A stretch of DNA of 64,000 nt from an uncultured Oscillospiraceae bacterium (GCA_934591845.1 CAKTPO010000009.1:1-64000), one strand, 5' to 3'. Positions 17,988 through 28,165 are shown, counted from the stretch's first letter. A program made the numbers and translations. The notes: a model not told the origin generated them from the letters alone.

Positions 17988-18004
17988 TGTCGATAATTGT
18001 CGAA
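17988..18004 (+). promoter_or_regulatory. Tandem 0A-box-like sites upstream of spo0A
   Basis: TGTCGAT (17988-17994) and TGTCGAA (17998-18004) lie ten bases apart, one helical turn, on the same strand. The known Spo0A box is TGNCGAA. The placement suggests autoregulation. A hairpin ACATCAGC/GCTGATGT follows at 18100-18124 in the leader. Confidence 0.6.
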
Positions 18005-18184
18005 AAATGGTGATACCGGCAAAAGAAGCCCCTATTGAAGCATTGCAGGATGCCATGGTATCCTTATGTTCAGACCGCACCGCACAATTGCGGCTGCGGA
18101 CATCAGCGGTTCTTTTGCTGATGTCTCTTGCCGAATTGCGCTGCGCTGCCTAAAGCAAAAAAGCAACAAGGAGGCGTCTCTTTC

Positions 18185-18928
18185 TTGGAGACCATGACAT
18201 TACTCATTGCTGACTGCTCCGATGATTTCCGCAACGCACTGGCCCAGGCTCTGCAGGGGCAATACCGCATTCAGTGCTGCCGAACCGGGAGAGAGGTTCT
18301 GGAACTTCTGCAAACAGAGGTACCGGACCTGGTGGTGATGGATCTGATGCTCCCCGAAATCGACGGCATTTCACTTTTGCAGCAGCTTCGTGACTCCGGC
18401 ATTCGTCCCCTGGTATTGGCGACGACCCGGCTGATCAATGACTATGTACTGGACACCGCCACCGAACTGGAAGTGGCCTATATGATGCTGAAACCCTGCG
18501 ACATCCGGGCGGTGGTCGGCCGTGTCCGTGACCTTCTTCGTCAGAAGCCGAGGCCAAAAATCAGTGCCCCGGACAAGCAGACCCACGTCAGCAACATACT
18601 GGCCTCTCTGGGCTTCAGCAGCAAGCTCCGGGGGTACTACTATCTGCGCACCGCCATTCTGATTTCCATAGACACCCCCATGCAGTCCGTGACCAAAGAG
18701 CTGTATCCGGCGGTGGCCCACCAGATGCAATGCACCCCCGCCCAGGTGGAGCGGTCCATCCGCAACGCCATTCAAAAGTCCTGGGAGAACCGGGTGGAGG
18801 AGGTCTGGCTCCAATTCTTTGCGGAAAACAGTGCCGGTGTCATTGAACGGCCCAGCAACGCCGCCTTTATCAACCGTCTGGCAGAACGCATCCAGCTGGA
18901 CCAGATGCAGCTGGATATGCCGAAATAG
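18185..18928 (+). CDS. spo0A: Spo0A-like sporulation response regulator
   Basis: A ~247-residue regulator with a receiver (about 1-120) and the Spo0A C-terminal DNA-binding domain (about 140-245). The phospho-acceptor aspartate is in LVVMDLMLPEIDG and the conserved lysine in MLKPCD. The DNA-binding helices include LRGYYYLRTAI and QVERSIRNAIQKSW. It would control entry into sporulation. The start is probably the TTG at 18185 (AAGGAGG ten bases away); ATG 18194 is the alternative. Oddly, the second acidic residue expected near the start of the receiver is replaced (ADCSDD in place of xDDN-like), and the tail is longer than usual. Sites upstream suggest autoregulation. Confidence 0.88.
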   Translation: METMTLLIADCSDDFRNALAQALQGQYRIQCCRTGREVLELLQTEVPDLVVMDLMLPEIDGISLLQQLRDSGIRPLVLATTRLINDYVLDTATELEVAYMMLKPCDIRAVVGRVRDLLRQKPRPKISAPDKQTHVSNILASLGFSSKLRGYYYLRTAILISIDTPMQSVTKELYPAVAHQMQCTPAQVERSIRNAIQKSWENRVEEVWLQFFAENSAGVIERPSNAAFINRLAERIQLDQMQLDMPK

Positions 18929-18973
18929 TTTTATCTATTTGTTAAAAAGTTTATCAATTTGAAGCATTTTTTC

Positions 18974-19002
18974 TTGACAACCCTTTTTGCCTGTTGTATA
19001 GT
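18974..19002 (+). promoter_or_regulatory. Consensus promoter of the GlmU-like/GlmM operon
   Basis: TTGACA (18974-18979) and TATAGT (18997-19002) with a 17-bp spacer, 33 bases before the start codon. Confidence 0.8.
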
Positions 19003-19035
19003 AGGCCCATGCCTTGGGCAGAAAGGAGAATTCAC

Positions 19036-19698
19036 ATGCTACAAGTAAAGGAACTGTTTGATTTGACCCACTCCGCCGCAGGTGGCTACCTTTCCGGCTT
19101 TGAATACCCCTGGCAAGCCCTGGCTGGGATCAAGCAGCTGATTTTGGATCTGGGTAAAACCCTTAGCAGCGACTATAAAGAAGTTTCCCCCCAGGTCTGG
19201 GTGCATTCCACCGCCACTGTGGCCCCCACCGCATTCCTGGGTGCCCCCTGCATCATCGGCGCCCATACAGAGGTGCGGCACTGCGCCTTTATAAGAGGCA
19301 GCGCCCTGGTGGGGGAAAACTGTGTGGTAGGAAATTCCGTGGAACTGAAAAACGTGATCCTTTTTGATAACGTCCAGGTTCCCCATTATAATTATGTAGG
19401 CGACAGCATTCTGGGCTACCGTGCCCACATGGGTGCAGGGAGTCTGACCTCCAATGTAAAGTCCGACAAGACCCTGGTCACCGTAAAGGCCCCGGGCGGC
19501 CCTATTCCCACGGGCCTTAAAAAATTCGGAGCCATGGTGGGTGACTTTGTAGAGGTGGGCTGCAACAGTGTGCTGAATCCCGGCACCGTGGTCTGCCCCC
19601 GCAGCAGCATCTATCCCACCTCCTGCGTTCGGGGTGTGATCCCACCGGACAGCATTTTCAAAAACGACGGCACCGTTACCGCCAAACGGAAAGATTAA
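19036..19698 (+). CDS. Left-handed beta-helix acyltransferase/nucleotidyltransferase-like protein (GlmU C-domain-like)
   Basis: A 220-residue protein built of hexapeptide repeats, resembling the acetyltransferase half of bifunctional UDP-GlcNAc synthesis enzymes but lacking a nucleotidyltransferase domain. Repeats run from about residue 60 to 200 (VAPTAFLGAPCIIGAHTEV, VVGNSVELKNVI, AHMGAGSLTSNVKSD). The ATG at 19036 has AAAGGAG eight bases before it. It is followed after 12 bases by a GlmM-type mutase, so it probably acetylates a glucosamine phosphate or a related sugar. The exact substrate is an inference. Confidence 0.8.
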   Translation: MLQVKELFDLTHSAAGGYLSGFEYPWQALAGIKQLILDLGKTLSSDYKEVSPQVWVHSTATVAPTAFLGAPCIIGAHTEVRHCAFIRGSALVGENCVVGNSVELKNVILFDNVQVPHYNYVGDSILGYRAHMGAGSLTSNVKSDKTLVTVKAPGGPIPTGLKKFGAMVGDFVEVGCNSVLNPGTVVCPRSSIYPTSCVRGVIPPDSIFKNDGTVTAKRKD

Positions 19699-19710
19699 GG
19701 AGTACATACC

Positions 19711-21096
19711 ATGGGTAAATATTTTGGAACCGATGGCTTCCGTGGAGAAGCCAATGTGACTTTGACCTCCGACCACGCTTTCAAAGTAGGCCGGTTTCTC
19801 GGCTGGTACTACAGCCAATTAAAACGCCGCTCCGGCTCCGATGAACCGGCAAAAATCGTCATTGGCAAAGATACCCGCCGGTCCAGCTATATGTTTGAAT
19901 ACAGCCTGGTAGGCGGCCTGGTGGCCTCCGGGGCAGATGCGTACCTGCTCCACGTGACCACCACCCCCTCTGTGGCGTTTGTTGCCCGGACGGACGGCTT
20001 TGACTGCGGCATTATGATTTCCGCCAGCCACAACCCCTACTATGACAACGGTATCAAACTCATCAACGGCTCCGGTGAAAAAATGGACGAATCCGTCATT
20101 GCCCTGGTAGAGCAATATCTGGACGGGTGTCTTGAATGCTTCGGCCGGAAATGGGAGACTCTGCCCGCCGCCAAGAGGGAGCAGATCGGCCGAACCGTAG
20201 ACTATGTTTCCGGCCGGAACCGGTACATCGGCTACCTCATCAGCCTGGGGCTGTACTCCTTCAAGGGCCTGCGGATCGGTCTGGACTGCGCCAACGGCAG
20301 CGCCTGGAACATTGCCAAGTCCGTCTTTGATGCCCTGGGGGCCAAGACCTATGTGATCAACGCCCAGCCTGACGGCTTCAACATCAATAAAGATGCCGGC
20401 TCCACCCACATAGAGGGTCTGCGACAGCTGGTGATTGAAAACGGCCTGGATGCAGGCTTTGCCTTTGACGGCGATGCGGACCGCTGCCTGTGCGTAGACG
20501 AAAAGGGCGAAATCGTCACCGGTGACCACATTCTCTACCTCTGCGGCAAATATATGCAGCAGGAGGGCCAGCTTATGGGCAACACCGTTGTGACCACCGT
20601 GATGAGCAACTTTGGCCTTTACAAAGCCTTTGACGAATGCGGCATCCGCTACGAAAAGACCAAAGTGGGCGACAAGTACGTCTACGAAAACATGATGATG
20701 AACAGCTACCGCCTGGGCGGCGAGCAAAGCGGCCATATTATTTTCTCCCGCTACGCCTCCACCGGTGACGGTCTGCTCACCAGCCTGAAAGTCATGGAGA
20801 CCATGCTGGCCCAGAAGAAGACCCTGAGCCAGCTGTGCGAGGGCTTTACCTTCTATCCCCAGGTGCTGGAAAACGTCCGGGTAGACGACAAGGCCGCCGC
20901 CCAGGCTGACCCCGCCGTACAAAAAGCCATTGCGGAAGTCACCGCCCAGCTTGGCACCACCGGCCGCATCCTGGTCCGGGAGTCCGGCACCGAGCCGGTG
21001 ATCCGGGTCATGGTAGAAGCCGAAAGCAAAGTCCTCTGCCAGGAACTGGTGGACCGGGTGGTAGCCGTGATCCGTGCCACGGGGCACGGGGTTTGA
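19711..21096 (+). CDS. glmM: Phosphoglucosamine/phosphohexose mutase (GlmM-like)
   Basis: A 461-residue alpha-D-phosphohexomutase, likely converting glucosamine 6-phosphate to glucosamine 1-phosphate for cell-wall precursors. Visible motifs: FGTDGFRG at the N-terminus, catalytic serine MISASHNPYYDNG (~103), metal loop FDGDADR (~253), sugar-binding GEQSGHI (~338) and the phosphate-binding RESGTEPVIRVM near the C-terminus. It is downstream of a GlmU-like acyltransferase. Phosphomannomutase activity cannot be excluded. The last base of the TGA is the first base of a heptamer repeat array. Confidence 0.88.
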   Translation: MGKYFGTDGFRGEANVTLTSDHAFKVGRFLGWYYSQLKRRSGSDEPAKIVIGKDTRRSSYMFEYSLVGGLVASGADAYLLHVTTTPSVAFVARTDGFDCGIMISASHNPYYDNGIKLINGSGEKMDESVIALVEQYLDGCLECFGRKWETLPAAKREQIGRTVDYVSGRNRYIGYLISLGLYSFKGLRIGLDCANGSAWNIAKSVFDALGAKTYVINAQPDGFNINKDAGSTHIEGLRQLVIENGLDAGFAFDGDADRCLCVDEKGEIVTGDHILYLCGKYMQQEGQLMGNTVVTTVMSNFGLYKAFDECGIRYEKTKVGDKYVYENMMMNSYRLGGEQSGHIIFSRYASTGDGLLTSLKVMETMLAQKKTLSQLCEGFTFYPQVLENVRVDDKAAAQADPAVQKAIAEVTAQLGTTGRILVRESGTEPVIRVMVEAESKVLCQELVDRVVAVIRATGHGV

Positions 21097-21125
21097 GTTG
21101 ACAGTTTACAGTTGACAGTTGACAG
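21096..21125 (+). repeat. AGTTGAC heptamer array abutting glmM
   Basis: Four tandem heptamers, AGTTGAC, AGTTTAC, AGTTGAC, AGTTGAC, then a T-run. The first base overlaps the glmM stop codon. As in the neighbouring AATTGAC array, the second unit is the divergent one. Confidence 0.85.
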
Positions 21126-21133
21126 TTTTTTCT

Positions 21134-21875
21134 AATTGACAATGGACAATTGACAATTGACAATTTTTTGGGGGGACGAAAGTTCCCCCATTTTTGCAAA
21201 CGCAACCACAATATAACGTCCTTAGAGTTCCTCGGTTGAAAGGTACCCCAATCAGCGAAACCGTAGGGAACGGCCTATGTGCCGTTCCGCACCCGAAAAG
21301 GCGGAACCGTTGCCGATAACCTCCGCACCCCAAAGCACGGTACAAGAGCTTCCCCTGGGGGAAGCTGGCAGGACGCAGCCCTGACTGATGAGGCTGCGGG
21401 GCAACCTGAAACATTCAAGAAGCAAAGGGCGAATCCGTACAAACGTCCCCCCGTTATGTCATTCCGACCGTAGCGCAAGCGGAGTGGAGGAATCCACCAC
21501 GTGGGATGAAGAACCACCACAAGATAAAACAGGCTACTTGGGAAGATTCCTCGACTCACTGCGTTCGCTCGGAATGACATGTCGGGGGGGTGGTTCCGGG
21601 TTGCTTGCACGGGTTATAATTGCAACGTCCCGGAACGGCACATAGGCCGTTCCCTACGGTGAGACTCGGTTTGATTCCCTCTGCGCCTGTTGTTCTTACA
21701 ATAGAAAACGCCGCCCCGCCCCTCATCCACCGCCTGCGGGCGGTCCCCCTTCCCCGTTGGGGAAGGTTTTTTTGGAGCTTTCCTGGGCCGTTCCCTACAT
21801 ACTTGAACGAACGGAGTGAAATGAACAACGTTGGTTCCCCAATAATTGTCAATTGTCCATTGTCAATTGTCAATT
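21134..21875. repeat. Intergenic mosaic repeat array, copy B (inverted pair)
   Basis: About 740 gene-free bases bounded by AATTGAC-type heptamers on the plus strand (21134-21161) and their inverse (21848-21875). Inside, in order, are a 51-base segment identical to copy A (21248-21298), a forward ATGTCATTCCGACCG module (21456-21504), its inverted partner ending GGAATGACAT (21545-21580), and an inverted copy of the GGAACGGC palindrome (21631-21660, 30 bases perfect to copy A). The order suggests two elements placed tail to tail. No coding capacity is credible. Confidence 0.85.
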
Positions 21876-21896
21876 TACAACGCCGTTTTCTGGCAC

Positions 21897-21925
21897 TTGC
21901 TTTTCTGTTCCGTGGATGGTATGAT
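21897..21925 (+). promoter_or_regulatory. Promoter of the NUDIX-mnmE-cysteine desulfurase operon
   Basis: TTGCTT (21897-21902) and TATGAT (21920-21925) are 17 bp apart, immediately beyond repeat copy B. Confidence 0.65.
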
Positions 21926-21962
21926 AAAGTGTCCATAAAAACAACGATAAGGAGGCCCGGTT

Positions 21963-22565
21963 ATGTCTCAGGTGGGGAAAATCCAAAAGCTTGCGGGAAG
22001 CAGGTTTTTAAGTCTTTATGAGTTGGAGGCCCGGCGGCGGGATGGGGCGGCGTTTGACTACTATATGGCCTCCCGGAACGGCAACCCAGAAACGCTGAAA
22101 GCCGTCACCGGGGAGAACCCTGCGGACGGGGTGGTGATTTTTGCCCTGGATGAACAAGACCGGGTGGTGCTGATCCGGCAGTACCGGTATCCCATCGGGG
22201 GCTACGTCTACGAACTGCCTGCGGGGCTGGTGGAGCCGGGAGAGGAACCCCGGGCAGCGGCCATTCGGGAGCTCTACGAGGAGACCGGCCTGACCCTGAA
22301 CCCGGTGGAAGATCACGGCCTAGGCCGCCCTTTCTTTACAAGCGTGGGCATGACCGACGAAAGCTGCGCCACGGTTTATGGCCGCTGCACCGGTACCCCC
22401 ACCTGCTGCCACCAGGAGGCCACCGAGGAGATCCAGGTGGTGCTGGCAGACCGGCAGGAGGCACGGCGGATTCTGGAGCAGGAGCCTCTGGCCATTATGT
22501 GTGCCTATCAGTTGATGCGCTATATCGCCACCCCAGGGGATCCCCTGGAATTTCTGAACAGATAA
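21963..22565 (+). CDS. NUDIX hydrolase, ADP-ribose pyrophosphatase-like
   Basis: A 200-residue NUDIX enzyme resembling ADP-ribose pyrophosphatases (YjhB/NudF group), which split ADP-ribose into AMP and ribose 5-phosphate. The NUDIX box lies near residues 84-106 (Gly-Leu-Val-Glu-Pro-Gly to REL-YEETGL), preceded by the IRQYRYPIGGYVYELPAG segment typical of the ADPRase subfamily. AAGGAGG is seven bases before the ATG. It is ten bases ahead of mnmE on the same transcript. Confidence 0.88.
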   Translation: MSQVGKIQKLAGSRFLSLYELEARRRDGAAFDYYMASRNGNPETLKAVTGENPADGVVIFALDEQDRVVLIRQYRYPIGGYVYELPAGLVEPGEEPRAAAIRELYEETGLTLNPVEDHGLGRPFFTSVGMTDESCATVYGRCTGTPTCCHQEATEEIQVVLADRQEARRILEQEPLAIMCAYQLMRYIATPGDPLEFLNR

Positions 22566-22575
22566 GGAGAAAACC

Positions 22576-23925
22576 ATGTCTCATGTAATCGCCGCCGTTT
22601 CCACAGGCACCCAGGTTTCCGCCATCGGCATCCTGCGCCTGTCGGGAGACGGGTGCATTGATGTGGCCCAGCAGCTTTTCAGCGGAGATCTGCACCGGGC
22701 CGAAAACCGGAAGCTGACCCTGGGTACCCTGCGAGACTCTCAGGGCCGGGTGTTGGACCAGGCCATGGCCGTGGTATCCCGGGCACCCCACAGCTACACC
22801 GGCGAGGATACGGTGGAATTCCACTGCCACGGCTCCCCGGCCGTGCTGTCTTCCCTGCTGCAAAGCCTGTATCTGGCCGGGGCCAGACCCGCCGGACGGG
22901 GGGAATTTACCAAGCGGGCCTTTTTGAACGGCAAGCTGGCACTGACCCAGGCCGAGGCCGTCATTGACCTCATCGAAGCGGAAACCGCCGATGCCGCCGC
23001 CAATGCCGCAGGGCAGGTAGAGGGACGGCTGCAAAAGGTCATCACCCCGATTTATGACCATTTGACGGACCTGTGCAGCCATTTCCACGCAGTTCTGGAC
23101 TATCCCGATGAGGATATTGCGGACTTTGGTCTACAGAACTATGCCCAGTCTCTGCGGCAGGATGCCAAGGGACTGTACAACCTTTTGAGCACCTACGGCC
23201 AGGGCCGCATTCTGCGGCAGGGGGTGCAGACCGCCATTGTAGGCAGGCCCAATGTGGGCAAGTCCAGCCTGCTCAACGCCCTGGCGGGGTTTGACCGGGC
23301 CATCGTCACCGCCATCCCCGGCACCACCCGGGACACGGTGGAGGAATCCGTACTGGCAGGCTCTACCCGTCTGCGGCTCATTGACACCGCCGGGATCCGG
23401 GACACCCAGGACACCGTAGAGGCCATGGGCGTAGACCGTTCCAGAAAGGCTCTGGCAGAATCGGATCTGGCCCTGTTCGTCTGCGACGGCAGCCAGCCCC
23501 TGACCCAGGAGGATCAGGAAATCATAGAGCTGTGCCTGGATGCCCCGGCGGCCATTGCCCTGATCAACAAGGGGGATCTGCCCCAGGTGGTAGAACCGGC
23601 CCAGCTTCCTTTCATGCACATCATCCCCATTTGCGCCGCCACCGGTGCGGGGCTGGATCTTCTTAAAAACTGCATCGATGACCTGTTCGCCGGGGAAGCC
23701 CCCTGCGACGGCTCCATCCTCACAAACCCCAGACAGTATGATGCCTGTCGCCGGGCCTACGAAAGCCTGCTGCGGGCCCTACAAGGTCTCAAACTGGGCC
23801 AGACCCCGGATGCGCTGCTGCTGGATGTAGAGGAGGCCATGGAGGCCATGGGCGAGGTCACCGGCGCCACCGTCCGGGAGGACATTACCGCCAGAATTTT
23901 TGAACGCTTCTGCGTTGGAAAGTAA
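22576..23925 (+). CDS. mnmE: tRNA uridine-5-carboxymethylaminomethyl modification GTPase MnmE
   Basis: A 449-residue GTPase that with MnmG builds the (carboxymethyl)aminomethyl group on wobble U34 of tRNA. Domains are the N-terminal tetrahydrofolate-binding TrmE domain (1-118), a helical domain, and an inserted G domain with G1 GRPNVGKSS (~222), G2 GTTRDTVEE, G3 DTAGIRDT and G4 NKGD. The C-terminal CVGK carries the catalytic cysteine of the CIGK motif. The ATG follows AAGGAG. mnmG is not in the window. The next gene is a cysteine desulfurase, which could supply sulfur for 2-thiolation of the same base. Confidence 0.97.
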   Translation: MSHVIAAVSTGTQVSAIGILRLSGDGCIDVAQQLFSGDLHRAENRKLTLGTLRDSQGRVLDQAMAVVSRAPHSYTGEDTVEFHCHGSPAVLSSLLQSLYLAGARPAGRGEFTKRAFLNGKLALTQAEAVIDLIEAETADAAANAAGQVEGRLQKVITPIYDHLTDLCSHFHAVLDYPDEDIADFGLQNYAQSLRQDAKGLYNLLSTYGQGRILRQGVQTAIVGRPNVGKSSLLNALAGFDRAIVTAIPGTTRDTVEESVLAGSTRLRLIDTAGIRDTQDTVEAMGVDRSRKALAESDLALFVCDGSQPLTQEDQEIIELCLDAPAAIALINKGDLPQVVEPAQLPFMHIIPICAATGAGLDLLKNCIDDLFAGEAPCDGSILTNPRQYDACRRAYESLLRALQGLKLGQTPDALLLDVEEAMEAMGEVTGATVREDITARIFERFCVGK

Positions 23926-23933
23926 GGATCAAC

Positions 23934-25058
23934 ATGATTTATTTGGACAATTCCGCCACCACCAGGCCCTGTGACGATGCGGTGGAGGCCATGACCCGGG
24001 CCCTAACCCAGGATTGGGGGAACCCCTCGGCCCTGTATGACTTTGGCATCAACGCCGCCCGACAGCTGCGCATTGCCCGACATCAGGTAGCCGCCGCCCT
24101 GGGGGCAGAACCCGACCGGGTATTTTTCACCTCCTGCGGCACCGAAGCCGACAACTGGGCCATTTACGGCACGGTGAAGCGGCTGGGCAAACGGGGCAAG
24201 CACATCATCACCACCGCCATGGAACACCACGCCATTTTGAACTGCATGAAAGATCTGGAGGCCCAGGGCTATGAGGTGACCTATTTGCAGCCGGATACCA
24301 TGGGCAACATTTCCATGGAGGATTTGAAAGCCGCCCTGCGGAAAGACACCATTCTGGTCTCCGTTATGATGGTCAACAATGAGGTAGGCTCTGTGCAGCC
24401 CATTGGCCAGATGGCCCGGCTCACCCACCGGCTTTGCCCCGATGCTCTGTTTCACACCGATGCGGTGCAGGGCTTCCTGAAAATCCCCTTTCAGGCCAAA
24501 ACCCTGGGGGCAGACCTGATTTCCGTTTCCAGCCACAAAATCCACGGGCCCAAGGGGGCGGGGGCCCTGTACATCAGCCCCAAGCTCAAATCCTTCCCGG
24601 CCCTGATTTTAGGCGGTGGTCAGGAGGGGGGCTACCGCAGCGGCACCGAGGCCACCCCGGCCATTTTTGGCTTTGCCGCCGCCGCAGAGGCGGGACGGCA
24701 GACCTTCCGGCAGGACATCCAGCGGGAAAAAGATTTGTTGCAGAGCCTGTGCGAAAAGCTTTCTGCCCTGCCCGGGGTGAAGCTCAACGGTGCCCATGAG
24801 GCCCCCCACATTCTCAATGTGGCCATTCCCGGGCTGCCCACCCAGAATTCCATCAACCTGTTGCAGGACCGGGGTATCTGCGTTTCCGCCGGTTCCGCCT
24901 GCGCCAAGGGCCACCGGAGCCATGTACTCAGCGCCATGGGCATTGAGGGAGAGACCATCGATGCCTCTTTCCGCATCTCTCTGAGCCGGGAGACCCGGCA
25001 GGAGGATATAGACAGTCTAGCCCAGGCCGTTGAAGAAGCCCTGCTCCCCCGGATTTGA
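23934..25058 (+). CDS. Cysteine desulfurase (NifS/IscS-like)
   Basis: A 374-residue PLP enzyme that removes sulfur from cysteine for Fe-S clusters or tRNA thiolation. The pyridoxal lysine is in SSHKIHGPKG (~199) and the persulfide cysteine in VSAGSACAKGHRS (~322). The short loop around that cysteine resembles the IscS/NifS group I. It begins eight bases after mnmE, so the operon context favours a tRNA sulfur role, as for 2-thiouridine at U34, but no mnmA is present here. Confidence 0.92.
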   Translation: MIYLDNSATTRPCDDAVEAMTRALTQDWGNPSALYDFGINAARQLRIARHQVAAALGAEPDRVFFTSCGTEADNWAIYGTVKRLGKRGKHIITTAMEHHAILNCMKDLEAQGYEVTYLQPDTMGNISMEDLKAALRKDTILVSVMMVNNEVGSVQPIGQMARLTHRLCPDALFHTDAVQGFLKIPFQAKTLGADLISVSSHKIHGPKGAGALYISPKLKSFPALILGGGQEGGYRSGTEATPAIFGFAAAAEAGRQTFRQDIQREKDLLQSLCEKLSALPGVKLNGAHEAPHILNVAIPGLPTQNSINLLQDRGICVSAGSACAKGHRSHVLSAMGIEGETIDASFRISLSRETRQEDIDSLAQAVEEALLPRI

Positions 25059-25162
25059 CAGATTTTATTTGTCAACATCCATAATCCCCCGGTATATCCC
25101 GGCACGTGTCCGGTCAAATGGTCAATTTTTGCAAGACAGAAAAAATAAATTGCGAAAAGTAG

Positions 25163-25191
25163 TTGAAAACCTCCGGGATTTCTGCTACAAT
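25163..25191 (+). promoter_or_regulatory. Promoter of gdhA
   Basis: TTGAAA (25163-25168) and TACAAT (25186-25191) with a 17-bp spacer, about 38 bases before the start codon. Confidence 0.7.
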
Positions 25192-25193
25192 AG

Positions 25194-26564
<1,371 letters not shown>

Positions 26565-26574
26565 AATGTATTTC

Positions 26575-26612
26575 AAAAGCACCGGGTATTTTCAGGTACC
26601 CGGTGCTTTTTC
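26575..26612 (+). terminator. Rho-independent terminator of gdhA
   Basis: A 14-bp stem AAAAGCACCGGGTA (26575-26588) / TACCCGGTGCTTTT (26597-26610) is followed by T residues. Confidence 0.9.
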
Positions 26613-26613
26613 G

Positions 26614-26641
26614 TTGCGTTTTAGAAAAATTCTGCTATAAT
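26614..26641 (+). promoter_or_regulatory. Promoter of folC
   Basis: TTGCGT (26614-26619) and TATAAT (26636-26641), spacer 16 bp, directly after the gdhA terminator. Confidence 0.65.
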
Positions 26642-26673
26642 CCAGAGAGAACGCAGCAAAGGAATGAAACGCC

Positions 26674-27948
26674 ATGACTTATGATGAAGCTCTTAGCTAT
26701 ATTCACAGCACCAACCGAAAGGGTGCGGCCCCGGGGCTGGGGCGCATCCGGGAACTGATGGAGCGACTGGGAAACCCCCAGCGACAGCTTTCCTATGTCC
26801 ACATTACCGGCACCAACGGCAAAGGCTCCACCGCCGCCATGACCGCCTCGGTGCTGCGGAGTGCAGGCTACCGGGTGGGGTTGTATACCTCCCCCTTTCT
26901 CTGGCGGTTCAACGAGCGGATGAATGTGGATGGCCGGGACATTGCAGACGAGGAGCTGGCCCAGGTCACGGAACTGGTAAAGCCCGCCGCCCAGGCCCTT
27001 GCAGACCCGCCTACGGAGTTTGAACTGGTGACGGCCATTGCGCTATGCTGGTTTGACCGGAAGCAATGCGACATTGTGGTGCTGGAAGTGGGCATGGGCG
27101 GCAAGAACGATGCCACCAATGTGATTCCCACCCCGGAAGTGGCGGTACTGTGCAACATCGGCCTGGATCACACCGCCCAGTTGGGTACCACCTTAGAAGC
27201 CATCGCCCAGAACAAATCCGGCATTCTGAAACCCGGGTGTCAGGGGGTGCTCTACCCCAACAGCCCGGATGTGGAGGCCGTGGTCACGGCGGTTTGCCAA
27301 GAGCGGGGTATCCCTCTGCGCATTGCAGATTTCTCCCAGATTCATGAGAAAAGCAGGGATTTTTCCGGCCAGATTCTGGACTACAAAGGCTATTCCGGTC
27401 TCCACCTTCCCCTGCTGGGCAGCCATCAAGCCCGGAACTGCGCCGTGGTTCTGGAAACCCTGGAAGCCTTGCGGCAGCAGGGATGGAACATCCCGGAGAA
27501 TGCCGTTTACAAGGGGATCGCCAACACGGTCTGGCCCGGACGGTTTGAACTGTTACGGCGGGATCCAATATTTATTGTAGACGGGGGCCACAATCCCCAG
27601 TGTCTGGCGGCATTGGCGGAGAATGTAAAAGCCTATTTAGCCGGTCGGAAAATCACCGCCCTGACGGGGGTCATGGCTGACAAGGACTATCTGGAGATGT
27701 ACAAGGGTCTGGTTCCCCTTGTCTCCCAATTCGTCACGGTCACGCCGGACAATCCCCGGTCCTTAGATGCCGAAAGTCTGGCAGACTACCTCAGGCTCCT
27801 GGGAAAGCCCGCCCAGGCGGCGGGTTCCGTAGAGGAAGGGGTTCAGAAAGCTCTGGCCCTGGCCGGAACAGACGGCACGGTTCTGGCCTTTGGCAGCCTT
27901 TACATGACCGGGCCTATCAGACAGACCGTAAAAAACTTGGTGTCATAA
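26674..27948 (+). CDS. folC: Folylpolyglutamate synthase/dihydrofolate synthase
   Basis: A 424-residue Mur-ligase-like enzyme that adds glutamates to (dihydro)folate using ATP. The P-loop ITGTNGKGSTAAM is at ~46-58; LDHTAQLG, the GVLYPNSP region and the C-terminal domain (VDGGHNPQ) follow. Polyglutamylated tetrahydrofolate feeds the methylene-THF reductase encoded at 48-51 kb and the folate-dependent MnmE reaction. A small membrane-protein gene follows after 10 bases. Confidence 0.94.
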   Translation: MTYDEALSYIHSTNRKGAAPGLGRIRELMERLGNPQRQLSYVHITGTNGKGSTAAMTASVLRSAGYRVGLYTSPFLWRFNERMNVDGRDIADEELAQVTELVKPAAQALADPPTEFELVTAIALCWFDRKQCDIVVLEVGMGGKNDATNVIPTPEVAVLCNIGLDHTAQLGTTLEAIAQNKSGILKPGCQGVLYPNSPDVEAVVTAVCQERGIPLRIADFSQIHEKSRDFSGQILDYKGYSGLHLPLLGSHQARNCAVVLETLEALRQQGWNIPENAVYKGIANTVWPGRFELLRRDPIFIVDGGHNPQCLAALAENVKAYLAGRKITALTGVMADKDYLEMYKGLVPLVSQFVTVTPDNPRSLDAESLADYLRLLGKPAQAAGSVEEGVQKALALAGTDGTVLAFGSLYMTGPIRQTVKNLVS

Positions 27949-27958
27949 GGAGATCCAC

Positions 27959-28153
27959 ATGAACAAAGGAAAAATCTTTTTGGGGATAGGCTGTTTAATG
28001 GTCGTGGTGGCAATCGGGTTTTTAATTTTTGCATTGAATCACCCCGAAATGTCATTCCCGTGGTCTAATAGCATTACTTATGTGATTTATGCAGTATATT
28101 TAGTCATTACATTTTTTATGTTTTCTATTTCAAAAAGAATGGCAAAGAAATAA
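27959..28153 (+). CDS. Small two-helix membrane protein, unknown
   Basis: A 64-residue protein with two hydrophobic segments (about 7-26 and 40-58) joined by a short polar loop and ending in a basic tail (SKRMAKK). AAGGAG lies seven bases before the ATG and the gene starts ten bases after folC, so it is translated from the folC transcript. Its codons are AT-richer than those of its neighbours. I do not recognise a family. Confidence 0.7.
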   Translation: MNKGKIFLGIGCLMVVVAIGFLIFALNHPEMSFPWSNSITYVIYAVYLVITFFMFSISKRMAKK

Positions 28154-28165
28154 GAACAATTACTC

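Noticed and set aside
21096..21165. CRISPR array suggested by the regular short repeats.
   Set aside because: The repeat unit is 7 bases, directly tandem without spacers, and no cas genes are present.
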